Assembly (NCBI RefSeq): GCF_937981445.1
Contig: NZ_CALJON010000044.1
Span: 68,139-132,138, forward strand
Length of the DNA stretch: 64,000 nucleotides
Direction of reading: 5' to 3'
From: an uncultured Veillonella sp.
GTDB lineage: Bacteria; Bacillota; Negativicutes; Veillonellales; Veillonellaceae
Part shown: piece after piece, positions 26,391 through 36,195 of the stretch
Layout: the number at the start of each line of letters is the position of its first letter
How positions within the stretch are numbered: position 1 is the stretch's first letter
The notes under the pieces: model-generated
Databases searched by the model: none
What the model saw: the letters and a program-made list of their open reading frames with translations, nothing else
Told to the model about the DNA's origin: nothing
Program-made: the position numbers and the translations under genes

Positions 26391-27878
26391 TTGAAAACTA
26401 TAAATGAATTACTACAGAGTATAACTGGTGCAAACCTAACGAGTGGCATGGGCACAACAGAAGTAAAGGACATAACGGCTGACTCAAGAGAAGTCAAAGC
26501 AGGGAGTTTATTTATTTGTTTAACCGGTGCACATGTAAATGGTCATACTTTTATCGATAAGGCTATAGCCGCTGGGGCTGTTGCATTGTTAGTATCAGAA
26601 CCTGTTTCGGTACCTAATCATGTGGCAGTTATTACAGTGGCAGATACAAGAGTGGCTATGCAGGAATGTGTGCCGTTTTTTTATGACTATCCAGCTAGTA
26701 AAATGCGCATGATTGGCGTTACTGGTACAAATGGTAAAACTACAACGACACATATTATTGGTCATATTTTACGCAGTCAAGGACATAAGGTGGGGATTAT
26801 TGGTACCGTTCACACGCTGATTGGCAATACATCCTATCCTATTCATAATACGACTCCTGATGTGGTGGATTTACAGCATATTCTCTGTCAAATGGTTGAG
26901 GAAGGGGTAACTCACTGCATTATGGAAGTGTCGTCCCACGCCTTAGCCCTAGGCCGCGTAGCTGGAGTGGAATATGATACAGCGGTATTTACTAATTTGA
27001 CGCAGGACCATTTAGATTTTCACAAAACATTTGAAAATTATTTAGCTGCGAAGTGCAAATTATTTGAGCAAGTTAGTGCCCCAAATCAGAGTAAAGCTAA
27101 AAAGGGTGCTGTTATTAATATCGATGACCCTTATGGTAAGCGCGTCATGGAGAAAAATAGTGCGCCCCTTATTACGTATGGCACTAAAGGAGAGGGCACA
27201 TTAGAAGGGGAACATTTAACGATTACGTCTAAAACATCGCAATATGATGTGATGTATAAAGGCAAAGCGTATCCCATTCATATGAAGATTACTGGCTTAT
27301 TTAATGTATATAATACATTGGCAGCCATTGGAGCCGCTTTATTTGAAGGTGTATCCATGGAACAAATTATTCATGCTTTGGCTAATTTTACAGCTGTACC
27401 AGGGCGTTTTGAACTAGTAGAAGAAGGGCAAGATTTTGCGGTAGTTGTAGATTATGCACATACGCCAGATGGCTTAGAAAATATTTTAGAAACTGCGAAG
27501 AAGATTGTAGATAATCAAATTTTAGTAGTTTTTGGCTGTGGTGGCGATCGGGATGCTACAAAGCGACCAATTATGGGTGGTATTGCCGCTCAATATGGGG
27601 ATAAGATTTATGTAACATCCGATAATCCGCGGACAGAAGATCCAGAACAAATTGTGGCGCAAGTGGCGGCAGGTGTGAAAGAGCATTTGCGAGATAAGTC
27701 GTCTTACAAGGTGATTACAGATCGCCGTGAAGCGATTTTTGAAGCTATTAAAGATGCGCGCAAAGGTGATGTAGTCATTATTGCTGGGAAAGGCCATGAA
27801 GACTATCAAATTCTTAAAGATAAAACAATTCATTTTGATGACCGTGAAGTAGCTAGAGAGGCATTAAAGGAGAGATAA
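26391..27878 (+). CDS. murE: UDP-MurNAc-L-Ala-D-Glu:meso-diaminopimelate ligase
   Basis: Adds the third amino acid of the peptidoglycan stem. The ATP site GVTGTNGKTTTT lies near residues 110-121. The DNPRTEDP motif near 411 is the signature for meso-diaminopimelate as substrate, in contrast to lysine-adding enzymes; this fits a Negativicute wall. I choose TTG 26391, after GTGGAGGA; a start at 26367 would overlap the hairpin region and lacks a site. The 495-residue length is normal. One base separates it from murF. Confidence 0.95.
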   Translation: MKTINELLQSITGANLTSGMGTTEVKDITADSREVKAGSLFICLTGAHVNGHTFIDKAIAAGAVALLVSEPVSVPNHVAVITVADTRVAMQECVPFFYDYPASKMRMIGVTGTNGKTTTTHIIGHILRSQGHKVGIIGTVHTLIGNTSYPIHNTTPDVVDLQHILCQMVEEGVTHCIMEVSSHALALGRVAGVEYDTAVFTNLTQDHLDFHKTFENYLAAKCKLFEQVSAPNQSKAKKGAVINIDDPYGKRVMEKNSAPLITYGTKGEGTLEGEHLTITSKTSQYDVMYKGKAYPIHMKITGLFNVYNTLAAIGAALFEGVSMEQIIHALANFTAVPGRFELVEEGQDFAVVVDYAHTPDGLENILETAKKIVDNQILVVFGCGGDRDATKRPIMGGIAAQYGDKIYVTSDNPRTEDPEQIVAQVAAGVKEHLRDKSSYKVITDRREAIFEAIKDARKGDVVIIAGKGHEDYQILKDKTIHFDDREVAREALKER

Positions 27879-27879
27879 T

Positions 27880-29256
27880 ATGGCAGAGTTTACGCTTCAG
27901 GAGGTGTTGTCAGTAACCGGAGGCACCTATCAAGGCAAAACAGAAGGTACAACAAATTTTACTAGTGTATCAACGGATACACGCACCATTGGAGCGGATT
28001 CTTTGTTCGTAGCTCTCACTGGTGATACTTTTGATGGACATGATTTTTTAGATCAAGCTAAACAACATGGTGCTATCGGGGCTATTGTAAAGACAGGGAA
28101 AGCTGTAGAAGGCCTTATTTGCGTAGAAGTAGAAAGCCCTTTACTGGCCTATCAACAATTAGCTAATTACCATCGCAAACGCTTTGATATTCCGGTTGTA
28201 GCTATTACTGGTTCTTCGGGCAAAACGACAACTAAGGAAATGGTGGCAGCTGTACTTAGCACTAAATTTAAGGTGTTAAAAACAGAGAAAAATTATAATA
28301 ATGAAATTGGCTTGCCTAAGACATTATTGCAACTTACTCCAGATCATGAAGCCTGCGTAGTTGAAATGGGCATGCGTAGTTTGGGCCAAATTGATGAATT
28401 AGCGCGCATTGCTGAACCGACTATGGGGATTATTACGAATGTAGGCAATAGCCATATTGAATTGCTAGGGTCTCGCGAAAATATAGGCAAAGCAAAGGCC
28501 GAATTAATCCATCATATTAAATCCGATGGGGTAGCTATTTTAAATCAAGATGATGATATAGTGAGCCAAATGGGACAGTTTACTGAGGGTAAGAAAATGT
28601 CTTATGGCATTAAAGAGGCCGCTACTATTTCTGGATTTAATTTGCGCTATAAAAAAGATGGCATTAAATTTACTTGCCGCGCCTTTGATGAAGTATTCGA
28701 TGTGTTCTTACCTATGATTGGGGAACACAATGTGTACGATGCCTTAGCAGCTATTGCAGCGGGGCGCGCGTTGGGCATATCATCGCAGAAAATTGCTAAA
28801 GGTCTTGGTCATTTTAGTGGCATGCCTATGCGTCAAGAAATTATATCCTTCCCTGATATTGTTATATTAAACGATTCGTATAATGCGAATCCGGCTTCTA
28901 TGGGCGAAGCGATTAAAGCATTGGGCCAATTAGAAGGTAAGCGAAAAATTGCCATGTTAGGCGATATGTTGGAATTAGGCGAATTTACAGAAGAGAGTCA
29001 CCGTCAAATTGGTCGATTACTCGTAGAAGAACAATATAGTGAAGTATATACATTCGGTGAAGCCGCTCGTTGGATTGCCCGCGAAGCTAAGGCCGCGGGC
29101 CTTAAAGCCTCGTATGTGTGCTCGAGTCATCTCGATATGGCTAATATGTATTTTGATAATAGACAAAAAGGTGATGTCATTTTAGTTAAAGGGTCCCGCG
29201 GTCTTCGGATGGAACGGGTAGTAGCTGAAATTAAAGAGCGTGAAGCAGGAAAATAA
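27880..29256 (+). CDS. murF: UDP-MurNAc-tripeptide:D-Ala-D-Ala ligase
   Basis: Completes the UDP-MurNAc-pentapeptide by adding D-Ala-D-Ala, acting after MurE. The Mur ligase pattern is clear: ITGSSGKTTTKEM near residues 109-121, NYNNEIGLP, VEMGMRSLGQI, TNVGNSHIELLGS, GEHNVYDALAA and the C-terminal NDSYNANPASM. The length is 458 residues. It follows murE with a one-base gap and an upstream AAGGAGAG, so the two are probably translationally linked. A 128-base gap with no clear terminator separates it from mraY. Confidence 0.96.
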   Translation: MAEFTLQEVLSVTGGTYQGKTEGTTNFTSVSTDTRTIGADSLFVALTGDTFDGHDFLDQAKQHGAIGAIVKTGKAVEGLICVEVESPLLAYQQLANYHRKRFDIPVVAITGSSGKTTTKEMVAAVLSTKFKVLKTEKNYNNEIGLPKTLLQLTPDHEACVVEMGMRSLGQIDELARIAEPTMGIITNVGNSHIELLGSRENIGKAKAELIHHIKSDGVAILNQDDDIVSQMGQFTEGKKMSYGIKEAATISGFNLRYKKDGIKFTCRAFDEVFDVFLPMIGEHNVYDALAAIAAGRALGISSQKIAKGLGHFSGMPMRQEIISFPDIVILNDSYNANPASMGEAIKALGQLEGKRKIAMLGDMLELGEFTEESHRQIGRLLVEEQYSEVYTFGEAARWIAREAKAAGLKASYVCSSHLDMANMYFDNRQKGDVILVKGSRGLRMERVVAEIKEREAGK

Positions 29257-29384
29257 GCTAATATACTGTTTTTTTCAAAAAGTGAGGAAATATATTTGCA
29301 TTACTTAGTGTAATGTACTACCATAGATAACGGCCTATAATTATATATGCCTTTATATATAGAAAGTAAGGAGCGATTTGTGCA

Positions 29385-30362
29385 ATGACCATGCAATTGT
29401 TATATACGTTTATTACATCTTTGGTAATAACGTTAGTATTAGGAAAAATAGGAATACCCATGTTACGGAGCTTACATGCGCAGCAAAGTATTCGTGAGGA
29501 AGGACCTAAAGCGCATCAAGCAAAGGCTGGTACGCCAACAATGGGTGGGATTTTCTTACTCTTAGCATTGGTAGTGGGGGTTCTTATTTTTGCTCCTTGG
29601 ACATTGAGTACTTGGATCTTGCTATTTCTCACTATTGGTCACGGCTTATTAGGTTTTTCTGACGATTTTATTAAATCAGTTAAGAAGCGTAATCTAGGCC
29701 TTACAGCAAAACAAAAGCTCTTGGGTCAAATTATTATGTCTGCTATTTTCTGTTACTTAGCAACAGAAGTCATGACTTTATCGACATCCTTGTGGATTCC
29801 TCTAGTAAATATATCCGTTGATTTAGGATTGTTCTATTATGTCTTAGTATTTATTATCATTGTAGGTACTACTAATGCCGTTAATTTGACAGATGGCTTA
29901 GATGGTTTGGCTGCTGGTACGTCTGCCGCCGCGGCTATAGCGTATACAGTAATCGGCATGCTCGTATTTCAAGATAATGCAGCAGGTGCGAGTGTATCCT
30001 TCTTTAGCATTGCCCTTTGTGGTGCAGTGTTAGGCTTTTTATACTACAACTCAAATCCTGCTAAAGTGTTTATGGGGGACACAGGTTCCTTAGCACTAGG
30101 TGGCGCCTTTGCGGGTATGGCGATTCTAACAAAAACAGAATTGCTCCTCATTTTAATCGGTGGGGTGTTTGTTATGGAAGCACTGTCGGTTATTATTCAG
30201 GTTATTTCCTTTAAAACACGTGGTGTTCGGGTATTTAAAATGAGTCCAATTCATCATCATTTTGAGTTATCCGGTTGGGGAGAGCAAAAGGTTGTTACTC
30301 GCTTTTGGTTAGCTAGCTGTATTTGTGCAGTGCTAGGTTTATTATTATTTGCTATGCGATAG
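29385..30362 (+). CDS. mraY: Phospho-N-acetylmuramoyl-pentapeptide transferase
   Basis: Membrane enzyme that moves phospho-MurNAc-pentapeptide onto undecaprenyl phosphate to make lipid I. The 325-residue protein is polytopic (about ten helices) with the family motifs AKAGTPTMGGIF near residues 46-57, the Asp-rich loop GFSDDFIK near 90, NAVNLTDGLDGLAAG near 164-178, and KMSPIHHHFEL near 285 with its conserved histidines. An AAGGAGC site precedes the ATG. murD starts 12 bases later. Confidence 0.96.
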   Translation: MTMQLLYTFITSLVITLVLGKIGIPMLRSLHAQQSIREEGPKAHQAKAGTPTMGGIFLLLALVVGVLIFAPWTLSTWILLFLTIGHGLLGFSDDFIKSVKKRNLGLTAKQKLLGQIIMSAIFCYLATEVMTLSTSLWIPLVNISVDLGLFYYVLVFIIIVGTTNAVNLTDGLDGLAAGTSAAAAIAYTVIGMLVFQDNAAGASVSFFSIALCGAVLGFLYYNSNPAKVFMGDTGSLALGGAFAGMAILTKTELLLILIGGVFVMEALSVIIQVISFKTRGVRVFKMSPIHHHFELSGWGEQKVVTRFWLASCICAVLGLLLFAMR

Positions 30363-30374
30363 GTAGGCGTTATT

Positions 30375-31784
30375 ATGAATTTTAAGGGTAAGCAAATCCT
30401 CGTACTAGGGGCTGGTCGAAGTGGCATGGGCGTTGCTCATGTACTAGGCTCATTAGGTGCGGTGGTGACATTAAATGACTATAAAAAAATTGAATTGTCC
30501 CCAGAAGATACAACCTTGCTTTCTGAGAGTGGTGTTACCATTATTACAGGATATCAAGAAAATGATTTGCTCGATACTACTGATTTGGTCGTAGTATCAC
30601 CAGGCATTGCTCTTACAATTCCTATTTTAGAAGAAGCTAAGCGTCGCCACATAGATATTGTGGGTGAAGTAGAGATTGCTTACCAAGTGTCAAAGGCCCC
30701 GATTCTTGGCGTTACTGGCACTAATGGTAAAACTACTACCACCACTTTGTTGGCAGAAGCCATGGCTATGACGGGCAAGCCTATTAAAGTGGGTGGCAAT
30801 ATTGGACAGTCTCTTAGTGAAGAAGCTGTTCAAATTCCCGCGGATGGTTATTTAGTAGCAGAGCTATCGAGTTATCAATTGGAAAGTGTAAATGAATTTA
30901 GACCCGTAGGGGCCATTGTTCTAAATATTACACCAGACCATTTGCAACGTCATAAGACGATGGAAGCGTATCAAGCGGCGAAGGAACAGATTTTCAAAAA
31001 TCAAAGGCCTGAAGATGTTACTGTCTTAAATATAGATGATCCGATTGTAGCTGGCATGGCGAATCGAGTGCCAGGAAAAGTACTTTGCATCAGTCAAACA
31101 AAGCGCGTCACTGATGGAGCGTATTTTTTAGACCAAACTTGCTATGCTGCACGAGGTGGTGAATCGGAAGCTGTTATTACCACTTCAGAGATTCACATTC
31201 CAGGTCATCATAATATTGAAAATATTTTGGCTGTTATTGCCTTGGCTTATCATTTGGGCGTGGAGGCGAAACAATTACATACTGTAATTGCTCAATTCCA
31301 AGGGGTGGAACATCGCATTGAAAAAGTGAGCACCATTGAAGGCGTTACTTTTTATAATGATTCTAAAGCAACAAATACGGATTCCGCCATTAAGGCTTTA
31401 GAAGCCTTTACTAAGCCCGTTATTTTATTAGCCGGTGGGTATGATAAAATGACGGATTTAACGGACTTTATGAAAGCCGTAGCGCATGGTACTAAAGCAT
31501 TGGTTCTTATGGGGGCAGCAGCCAAACGTTTTGGTGAAGCGGCTCAATCTGCCGGTGTGACACAGATTTATTATGTAAATTCTATGGGAGAAGCGGTGGC
31601 TAAAGGCTTTGAATTAGCCTCTCCTGATGATATTGTATTACTATCGCCAGCTTGCTCAAGCTTTGATTGGTATCATTGTTTTGAAGAACGCGGTGATGAT
31701 TTTAAACATGAAGTAAAGACCTTGGCTCAGTCTATTGAAGACATGAGGCGTTCGGTGGCTTCAACAGAAAAAGGAGCACTATAA
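30375..31784 (+). CDS. murD: UDP-MurNAc-L-alanine:D-glutamate ligase
   Basis: Adds D-glutamate, the second step of stem-peptide assembly. It shows VLGAGRSGMGVAH near residues 11-23, the ATP loop GVTGTNGKTTTTTL near 112-125, ELSSYQLE, LNITPDHLQRH, NDSKATNTDSA near 327 and ACSSFDWYHCFEERGDDF near the end. The length is 469 residues. The stop overlaps the murG start (TAATG), so the genes are coupled. In many Firmicutes ftsW sits between murD and murG; here it does not. Confidence 0.96.
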   Translation: MNFKGKQILVLGAGRSGMGVAHVLGSLGAVVTLNDYKKIELSPEDTTLLSESGVTIITGYQENDLLDTTDLVVVSPGIALTIPILEEAKRRHIDIVGEVEIAYQVSKAPILGVTGTNGKTTTTTLLAEAMAMTGKPIKVGGNIGQSLSEEAVQIPADGYLVAELSSYQLESVNEFRPVGAIVLNITPDHLQRHKTMEAYQAAKEQIFKNQRPEDVTVLNIDDPIVAGMANRVPGKVLCISQTKRVTDGAYFLDQTCYAARGGESEAVITTSEIHIPGHHNIENILAVIALAYHLGVEAKQLHTVIAQFQGVEHRIEKVSTIEGVTFYNDSKATNTDSAIKALEAFTKPVILLAGGYDKMTDLTDFMKAVAHGTKALVLMGAAAKRFGEAAQSAGVTQIYYVNSMGEAVAKGFELASPDDIVLLSPACSSFDWYHCFEERGDDFKHEVKTLAQSIEDMRRSVASTEKGAL

Positions 31785-32890
31785 TGAAGCGAATCATTAT
31801 TTCTGGTGGTGGCACAGGGGGACATATTTACCCAGCCATTACGATTTACAAAGAAATAGCAGCCATGACCGATGCAGAGTTTTTATACATTGGTACAGAC
31901 CATGGCTTAGAGGCAAATATTGTACCAAAGGAAGGCATCCCTTTTAAAACACTACCTGTGCAAGGCTTAGATCGCAATTTGTCTTGGCGTGCGTTGGTGA
32001 CCTTAGGCAAAACAATGGGCTCCTTAGTAAAAGCGAATAAAATTATTTCTGATTTTAAACCTGATATTGTAATCGGAACGGGTGGTTATGTATGTGGCCC
32101 TATTTTATTAGCGGCTGCATTGCGTAAAGTGCCTACCTTAATTCAAGAACAAAACACTATTGCAGGGGTAACCAACAAGATATTAAGTCGCTTTGTAGAC
32201 GTGGTGGCAGTAGGGTTTGAAGATGCAAAGAAAGCTTTTCATCGTGCTAAGCGCGTAGTATATACGGGCAATCCAGTACGACCTGAAGTATTAGTGGACT
32301 CACGTGAGGAAGGACGCGCGTTTTTTAACTTACGTGATGATGAGTTTACAGTGTTAATTGCTGGTGGTTCTAGAGGGGCGCGCAGCATTAATACAGCGAT
32401 GATTGAAGTTCACAAATACTTTAAGGATGTAAAAGGTATTAAACTCATTCATGTGACTGGGACGAATGAATACGAATCTGTGTTAAACGCATTAGGTGCT
32501 ACGAGCGGTGATAGTTATAGCGAATCATCTCTCATTGTGCCGTACATGCATGACATGCCGAAAGCCTTAGCTGCAGCAGATTTAGCGGTGTTTAGAGCCG
32601 GTGCTGTGGGTCTCGCAGAGCTTACGGTGCGTGGCATTCCCTCATTATTAATTCCCTATCCTTATGCCGCTGAGGACCATCAAACCTATAATGCGAGAGC
32701 CTTAGTGAGTGCTGGGGCAGCACGCATGATTGTAGATAAGATGCTTCGCGGTAAAGATTTAATTAGTGAAATAGAATATTATAAACAAAATCCTGGTGAG
32801 TTAGTGCGCATGGCTAAGGCCGCCAAAGAATTAGGTAAACCTGAGGCAGCCCATCATATTGCGGAACTGGCCCTTGAAATTGCGAAATAA
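31784..32890 (+). CDS. murG: UDP-GlcNAc:lipid I N-acetylglucosaminyltransferase
   Basis: Peripheral membrane glycosyltransferase (GT28) that turns lipid I into lipid II. Visible: the first glycine-rich loop SGGGTGGHIYPA near residues 7-18, GTGGYVCGP near 99-107, IQEQNTIAG, the second loop IAGGSRGARSIN near 191-202, and the acceptor segment RAGAVGLAELTVRGIPSLLIPYP split over two strands near 270-292. The length is 368 residues. It overlaps murD by one base. A 57-base gap leads to murC. Confidence 0.96.
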   Translation: MKRIIISGGGTGGHIYPAITIYKEIAAMTDAEFLYIGTDHGLEANIVPKEGIPFKTLPVQGLDRNLSWRALVTLGKTMGSLVKANKIISDFKPDIVIGTGGYVCGPILLAAALRKVPTLIQEQNTIAGVTNKILSRFVDVVAVGFEDAKKAFHRAKRVVYTGNPVRPEVLVDSREEGRAFFNLRDDEFTVLIAGGSRGARSINTAMIEVHKYFKDVKGIKLIHVTGTNEYESVLNALGATSGDSYSESSLIVPYMHDMPKALAAADLAVFRAGAVGLAELTVRGIPSLLIPYPYAAEDHQTYNARALVSAGAARMIVDKMLRGKDLISEIEYYKQNPGELVRMAKAAKELGKPEAAHHIAELALEIAK

Positions 32891-32947
32891 TAGACATCGC
32901 TAATAAGCGGCGACTTTGTAAATAAAAATTGTAAGGAGTATTCATCC

Positions 32948-34327
32948 ATGTTAGAAGGCATACATAAAATTCATCTCATAGGCATTGCTGGCTCAGGTAT
33001 GCGAGCTATTGCTAATATTTTAATCAGTCAAGGCTATGATGTATCAGGATCTGATATTCAAGAGTCAGCAACGACTGAAAAATTCCGTAAAATGGGCGCT
33101 ACCATTCATATCGGTCATAATGCAGACTATGTAAATGGTGTTGATGCAGTAGTTCGTTCTACGGCTATTCATAAAGATAATCCAGAACTTGTGGCAGCTC
33201 AAGCGGCTGGTATTCCTGTGCTACATCGCTCGGATATTGTAAAAGCTGTATTAGATATTACTAAAGGCATTGCTGTAGCAGGTGCTCATGGTAAAACCAC
33301 GACGACTTCAATGTTAGGTCAAATCTTCGTGGAAGCCGGCTTAGATCCTACAGTTATTATTGGTGGGGAAGTTGACTATCTAGGCGGCAGCAGTGCATGG
33401 GGCAAAGGTGAATACAGCATTGCGGAAGCTGATGAAAGTGATGGTTCATTTTTAAAACTCAATCCTCAGTACATTGTGATTACGAATATTGAAAATGACC
33501 ATATGGACCATTATGGTACTATGGAAAATTTACTACAGGCCTTTACTCAATTTGTAGAAAAAATGCCTCAAGAAGGTACGGCTGTAGTATGTGGTGATAA
33601 TAAAAATATTCGACATATTATGACTAAAGTAGACCGTAAGTTCATGACATATGGTTTAGAAGAAGGCAATGATGTAGTGGTTAAAAATATACATTATGAT
33701 AAAGGCATTTTAGTATATGAAGCGACTACTGCTGCGGGAGAAATACTTGGTGAAGTGCGCCTTCGTGTGCCAGGCACTCATAATGCGTTAAATTCCTTAG
33801 GAGCGTTATTGTTAGCTCGTCAATGTGGCATCCCTATGGAGCATATTTTAAATGCCTTGAGTAAGTTTACTGGGGCTAAACGTCGTTTTGAGACAAAAGG
33901 CCATGAAAAAGGTATTTGGGTAGTTGATGATTATGCTCATCATCCTACAGAAATCAATGCCACATTAAGTGCTGCTAAAGCGTTGGAATCACATCGCGTA
34001 GTATGTATATTCCAACCACATCGCTTTACGCGAACTAGTTTATTATTAAAAGAATTTGGTTCTGCTTTTCAGAAAGCGGATGTACTATTCATCACTGATA
34101 TTTACAGTGCAGGGGAAGATCCAATCAGAGGTATTGATGGGCATTCCATACCTAATATGGTACAAGCCACTACAGGCCAAAAGGTACATTATATTGCTAA
34201 TATAGATGATGTACCAAAGGTGGTGGCACCTTTATTAAAACGCGATGATTTAGTGTTGACTATGGGGGCTGGCAATATCAATCAATACGGTCCTAAACTA
34301 CTTGAAGTATTAAAGGGTGAGGCTTGA
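32948..34327 (+). CDS. murC: UDP-N-acetylmuramate:L-alanine ligase
   Basis: First Mur ligase, adding L-alanine to UDP-MurNAc. It has the N-terminal IHLIGIAGSGMRAIA near residues 8-22, the ATP loop AGAHGKTTTTSM near 111-122, EADESDGSF near 160, TNIENDHMDHY near 178, DDYAHHPTEI near 327 and FQPHRFTRT. The length of 459 residues is standard. A AAGGAG site precedes the ATG. It ends one base before the ddl start codon; murB, which often follows murC, is not here. Confidence 0.96.
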   Translation: MLEGIHKIHLIGIAGSGMRAIANILISQGYDVSGSDIQESATTEKFRKMGATIHIGHNADYVNGVDAVVRSTAIHKDNPELVAAQAAGIPVLHRSDIVKAVLDITKGIAVAGAHGKTTTTSMLGQIFVEAGLDPTVIIGGEVDYLGGSSAWGKGEYSIAEADESDGSFLKLNPQYIVITNIENDHMDHYGTMENLLQAFTQFVEKMPQEGTAVVCGDNKNIRHIMTKVDRKFMTYGLEEGNDVVVKNIHYDKGILVYEATTAAGEILGEVRLRVPGTHNALNSLGALLLARQCGIPMEHILNALSKFTGAKRRFETKGHEKGIWVVDDYAHHPTEINATLSAAKALESHRVVCIFQPHRFTRTSLLLKEFGSAFQKADVLFITDIYSAGEDPIRGIDGHSIPNMVQATTGQKVHYIANIDDVPKVVAPLLKRDDLVLTMGAGNINQYGPKLLEVLKGEA

Positions 34328-34328
34328 A

Positions 34329-35261
34329 ATGAAAAATAAACATATTATTGTATTGATGGGGGGACCATCAAAAGAAGCAGAAGTATCAAGACGCACAGGG
34401 GTCGCTATTGCAGAGGCTTTACAAAGTTTAGACTACAAAGTAACGGCCTTAGAATTTGAGCCAGCTACGTTAATTGAAGATATTAAACGCTTGAAGGGCG
34501 ATGTTGTATTTATTGCCATTCATGGTAAATTTGGTGAAGATGGAGCTGTACAAGGTCTTTTAGAAATTGCTGGCATTCCTTACACTGGCTCTGGCATTAT
34601 GGCACAAGCGGTGGGGATGAATAAAAAAATCAGTAAAGATGTATTCATGGGGGCACAGATTCCTACAGCTCGCTCCGTATCGTATAATGCTAAATTGACT
34701 AGCACAGAGGCTATTGTGGCACATATTAAAGAGCAATTTAATTTGCCTGTTGTGTTAAAACCTGCCACTCAGGGGTCTAGCATTGGCGTTACCATTGTAC
34801 GTGATGAGGCTGTACTTGATGAAGCCATTAGAGAGGCTATTTCATATGACCCTATTTTAGTGGTTGAACAATACTTGGCAGGTAGTGAATTCACTGTATC
34901 TGTCTTAGATGGCAAAGCATTGCCAGTTATTGAAATACGCCCTCATTCTGGTGAGTATGACTACCAATCTAAATACACATCTGGTGCTACTGATTATTTA
35001 GTGCCTGCACCAATTGATGAGGTATTGACTAAAAAGATGCAGGCCATTGGAGAGACTGTATATGCTGAACTTCAATGTGCTGGTACAATCCGCGTAGATA
35101 TTATGACGGATGATGCAGGGGAGCCATATGTTCTTGAATACAATACGATTCCAGGCATGACAGCTACTTCTTTAGTGCCAAAAGCAGCTAAGGCCGTAGG
35201 TATTGAATTCCCAGAACTTTGTGAACGAATTTTACTCTCCGCAGGCTTAGGTAAATTTTAA
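34329..35261 (+). CDS. ddl: D-alanine:D-alanine ligase
   Basis: ATP-grasp ligase that makes D-Ala-D-Ala for MurF. It shows MGGPSKEAEVSRRTG near residues 10-24, HGKFGEDGAVQGLLE near 68-82, VLKPATQGSSIG near 141-152, EQYLAGSEFTVSVLDG and EYNTIPGMTATSL near 270-282. The 310-residue form matches the DdlB group found in dcw clusters. I start at ATG 34329 behind GGTGAGG, one base after the murC stop; an in-frame GTG at 34317 would overlap murC. divIB follows after 15 bases. Confidence 0.95.
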   Translation: MKNKHIIVLMGGPSKEAEVSRRTGVAIAEALQSLDYKVTALEFEPATLIEDIKRLKGDVVFIAIHGKFGEDGAVQGLLEIAGIPYTGSGIMAQAVGMNKKISKDVFMGAQIPTARSVSYNAKLTSTEAIVAHIKEQFNLPVVLKPATQGSSIGVTIVRDEAVLDEAIREAISYDPILVVEQYLAGSEFTVSVLDGKALPVIEIRPHSGEYDYQSKYTSGATDYLVPAPIDEVLTKKMQAIGETVYAELQCAGTIRVDIMTDDAGEPYVLEYNTIPGMTATSLVPKAAKAVGIEFPELCERILLSAGLGKF

Positions 35262-35276
35262 TACGGAGACACATAT

Positions 35277-36182
35277 ATGAGTGAAGAACATGGTCGTGAT
35301 TCGTCAAACTCTTATATTGTAGAGCCCAAACAAATGAGATCCTTTGCAGAGGATTTAGAGCAAAATCGCAGGGCGCGTCCTTTATATGATTTTGATCAAG
35401 AGCCTTCTGATGAGGAAGAGATAGCGCCACGGCGAAAAGTGGTAAAACGTCCTGGTGGGGCAAATGGTTCTAGTGGGCCAAGGCGTACTTGGCGTAAACG
35501 GTTAGCCCTTATTGGACTTTCTTTATTAGCCTTGTGGCTCTTATTGCTGGTATTACCAATTCCCTTTGGTACGATTCAGGTCATAGGTAGCGATAAGGTT
35601 ACGGTGGCTGATGTAATGGCAGCGGGAAATATTCGCAATCCTATTAATTTAGTACAAATTAATCCGAATCACTTGGAAGAGCGCTTACAGCATGATTTAC
35701 GGGTAGAGACGGCGAAAGTTTCCTATGCCTTTCCGTTAACCTTAGAGGTTACTATTAAAGATCGCAAGGCGGCTGCTGTGGTGGCGACTCAATTTGGATT
35801 TGCCACTTTGGATAAAGCTGGTCGTGTAATCAATATAGGACCCGCCATCGAAGATACGACAGCGCCCATTATTTCTGGTGTTAAACTAGGGAATGTGCTG
35901 CTTGGTGATATGATTGAAAACCAAGCCATTAAAGGAGCGTTGACCTACTTATCCTCTTTAAGTGAAGAGGGCACTAAGAGTATATCAGAAATTAATGTAG
36001 GCGATACTAAGCAATTAGTTGCATATACTGTAGATGGACTGCCACTTCGTTTAGGCGATATGACGGATTTAGATAAAAAAGGGCCTTTATCTGAAAATAT
36101 GCTGCGCGATATTAAGGCTCGTGGGGTAGCAGCTGAATATGTTGACGTTAATGTAAAGGCGCCTTTTGTAAAGACGCCTTAA
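35277..36182 (+). CDS. ftsQ: Cell division protein FtsQ/DivIB
   Basis: Bitopic divisome protein that links early and late division proteins. It has a long charged cytoplasmic part (about 75 residues, ending in the basic RRTWRKR), one membrane helix at about 76-93 and an external POTRA domain from about 98 (FGTIQVIGSDKVTVADV). A FtsQ/DivIB beta domain follows to the end. The length is 301 residues. It lies 15 bases after ddl with a CGGAGA site. Its position, between ddl and ylxX-type genes, is the DivIB place in Bacillus. Confidence 0.9.
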   Translation: MSEEHGRDSSNSYIVEPKQMRSFAEDLEQNRRARPLYDFDQEPSDEEEIAPRRKVVKRPGGANGSSGPRRTWRKRLALIGLSLLALWLLLLVLPIPFGTIQVIGSDKVTVADVMAAGNIRNPINLVQINPNHLEERLQHDLRVETAKVSYAFPLTLEVTIKDRKAAAVVATQFGFATLDKAGRVINIGPAIEDTTAPIISGVKLGNVLLGDMIENQAIKGALTYLSSLSEEGTKSISEINVGDTKQLVAYTVDGLPLRLGDMTDLDKKGPLSENMLRDIKARGVAAEYVDVNVKAPFVKTP

Positions 36183-36195
36183 TGGAAGAGGAATC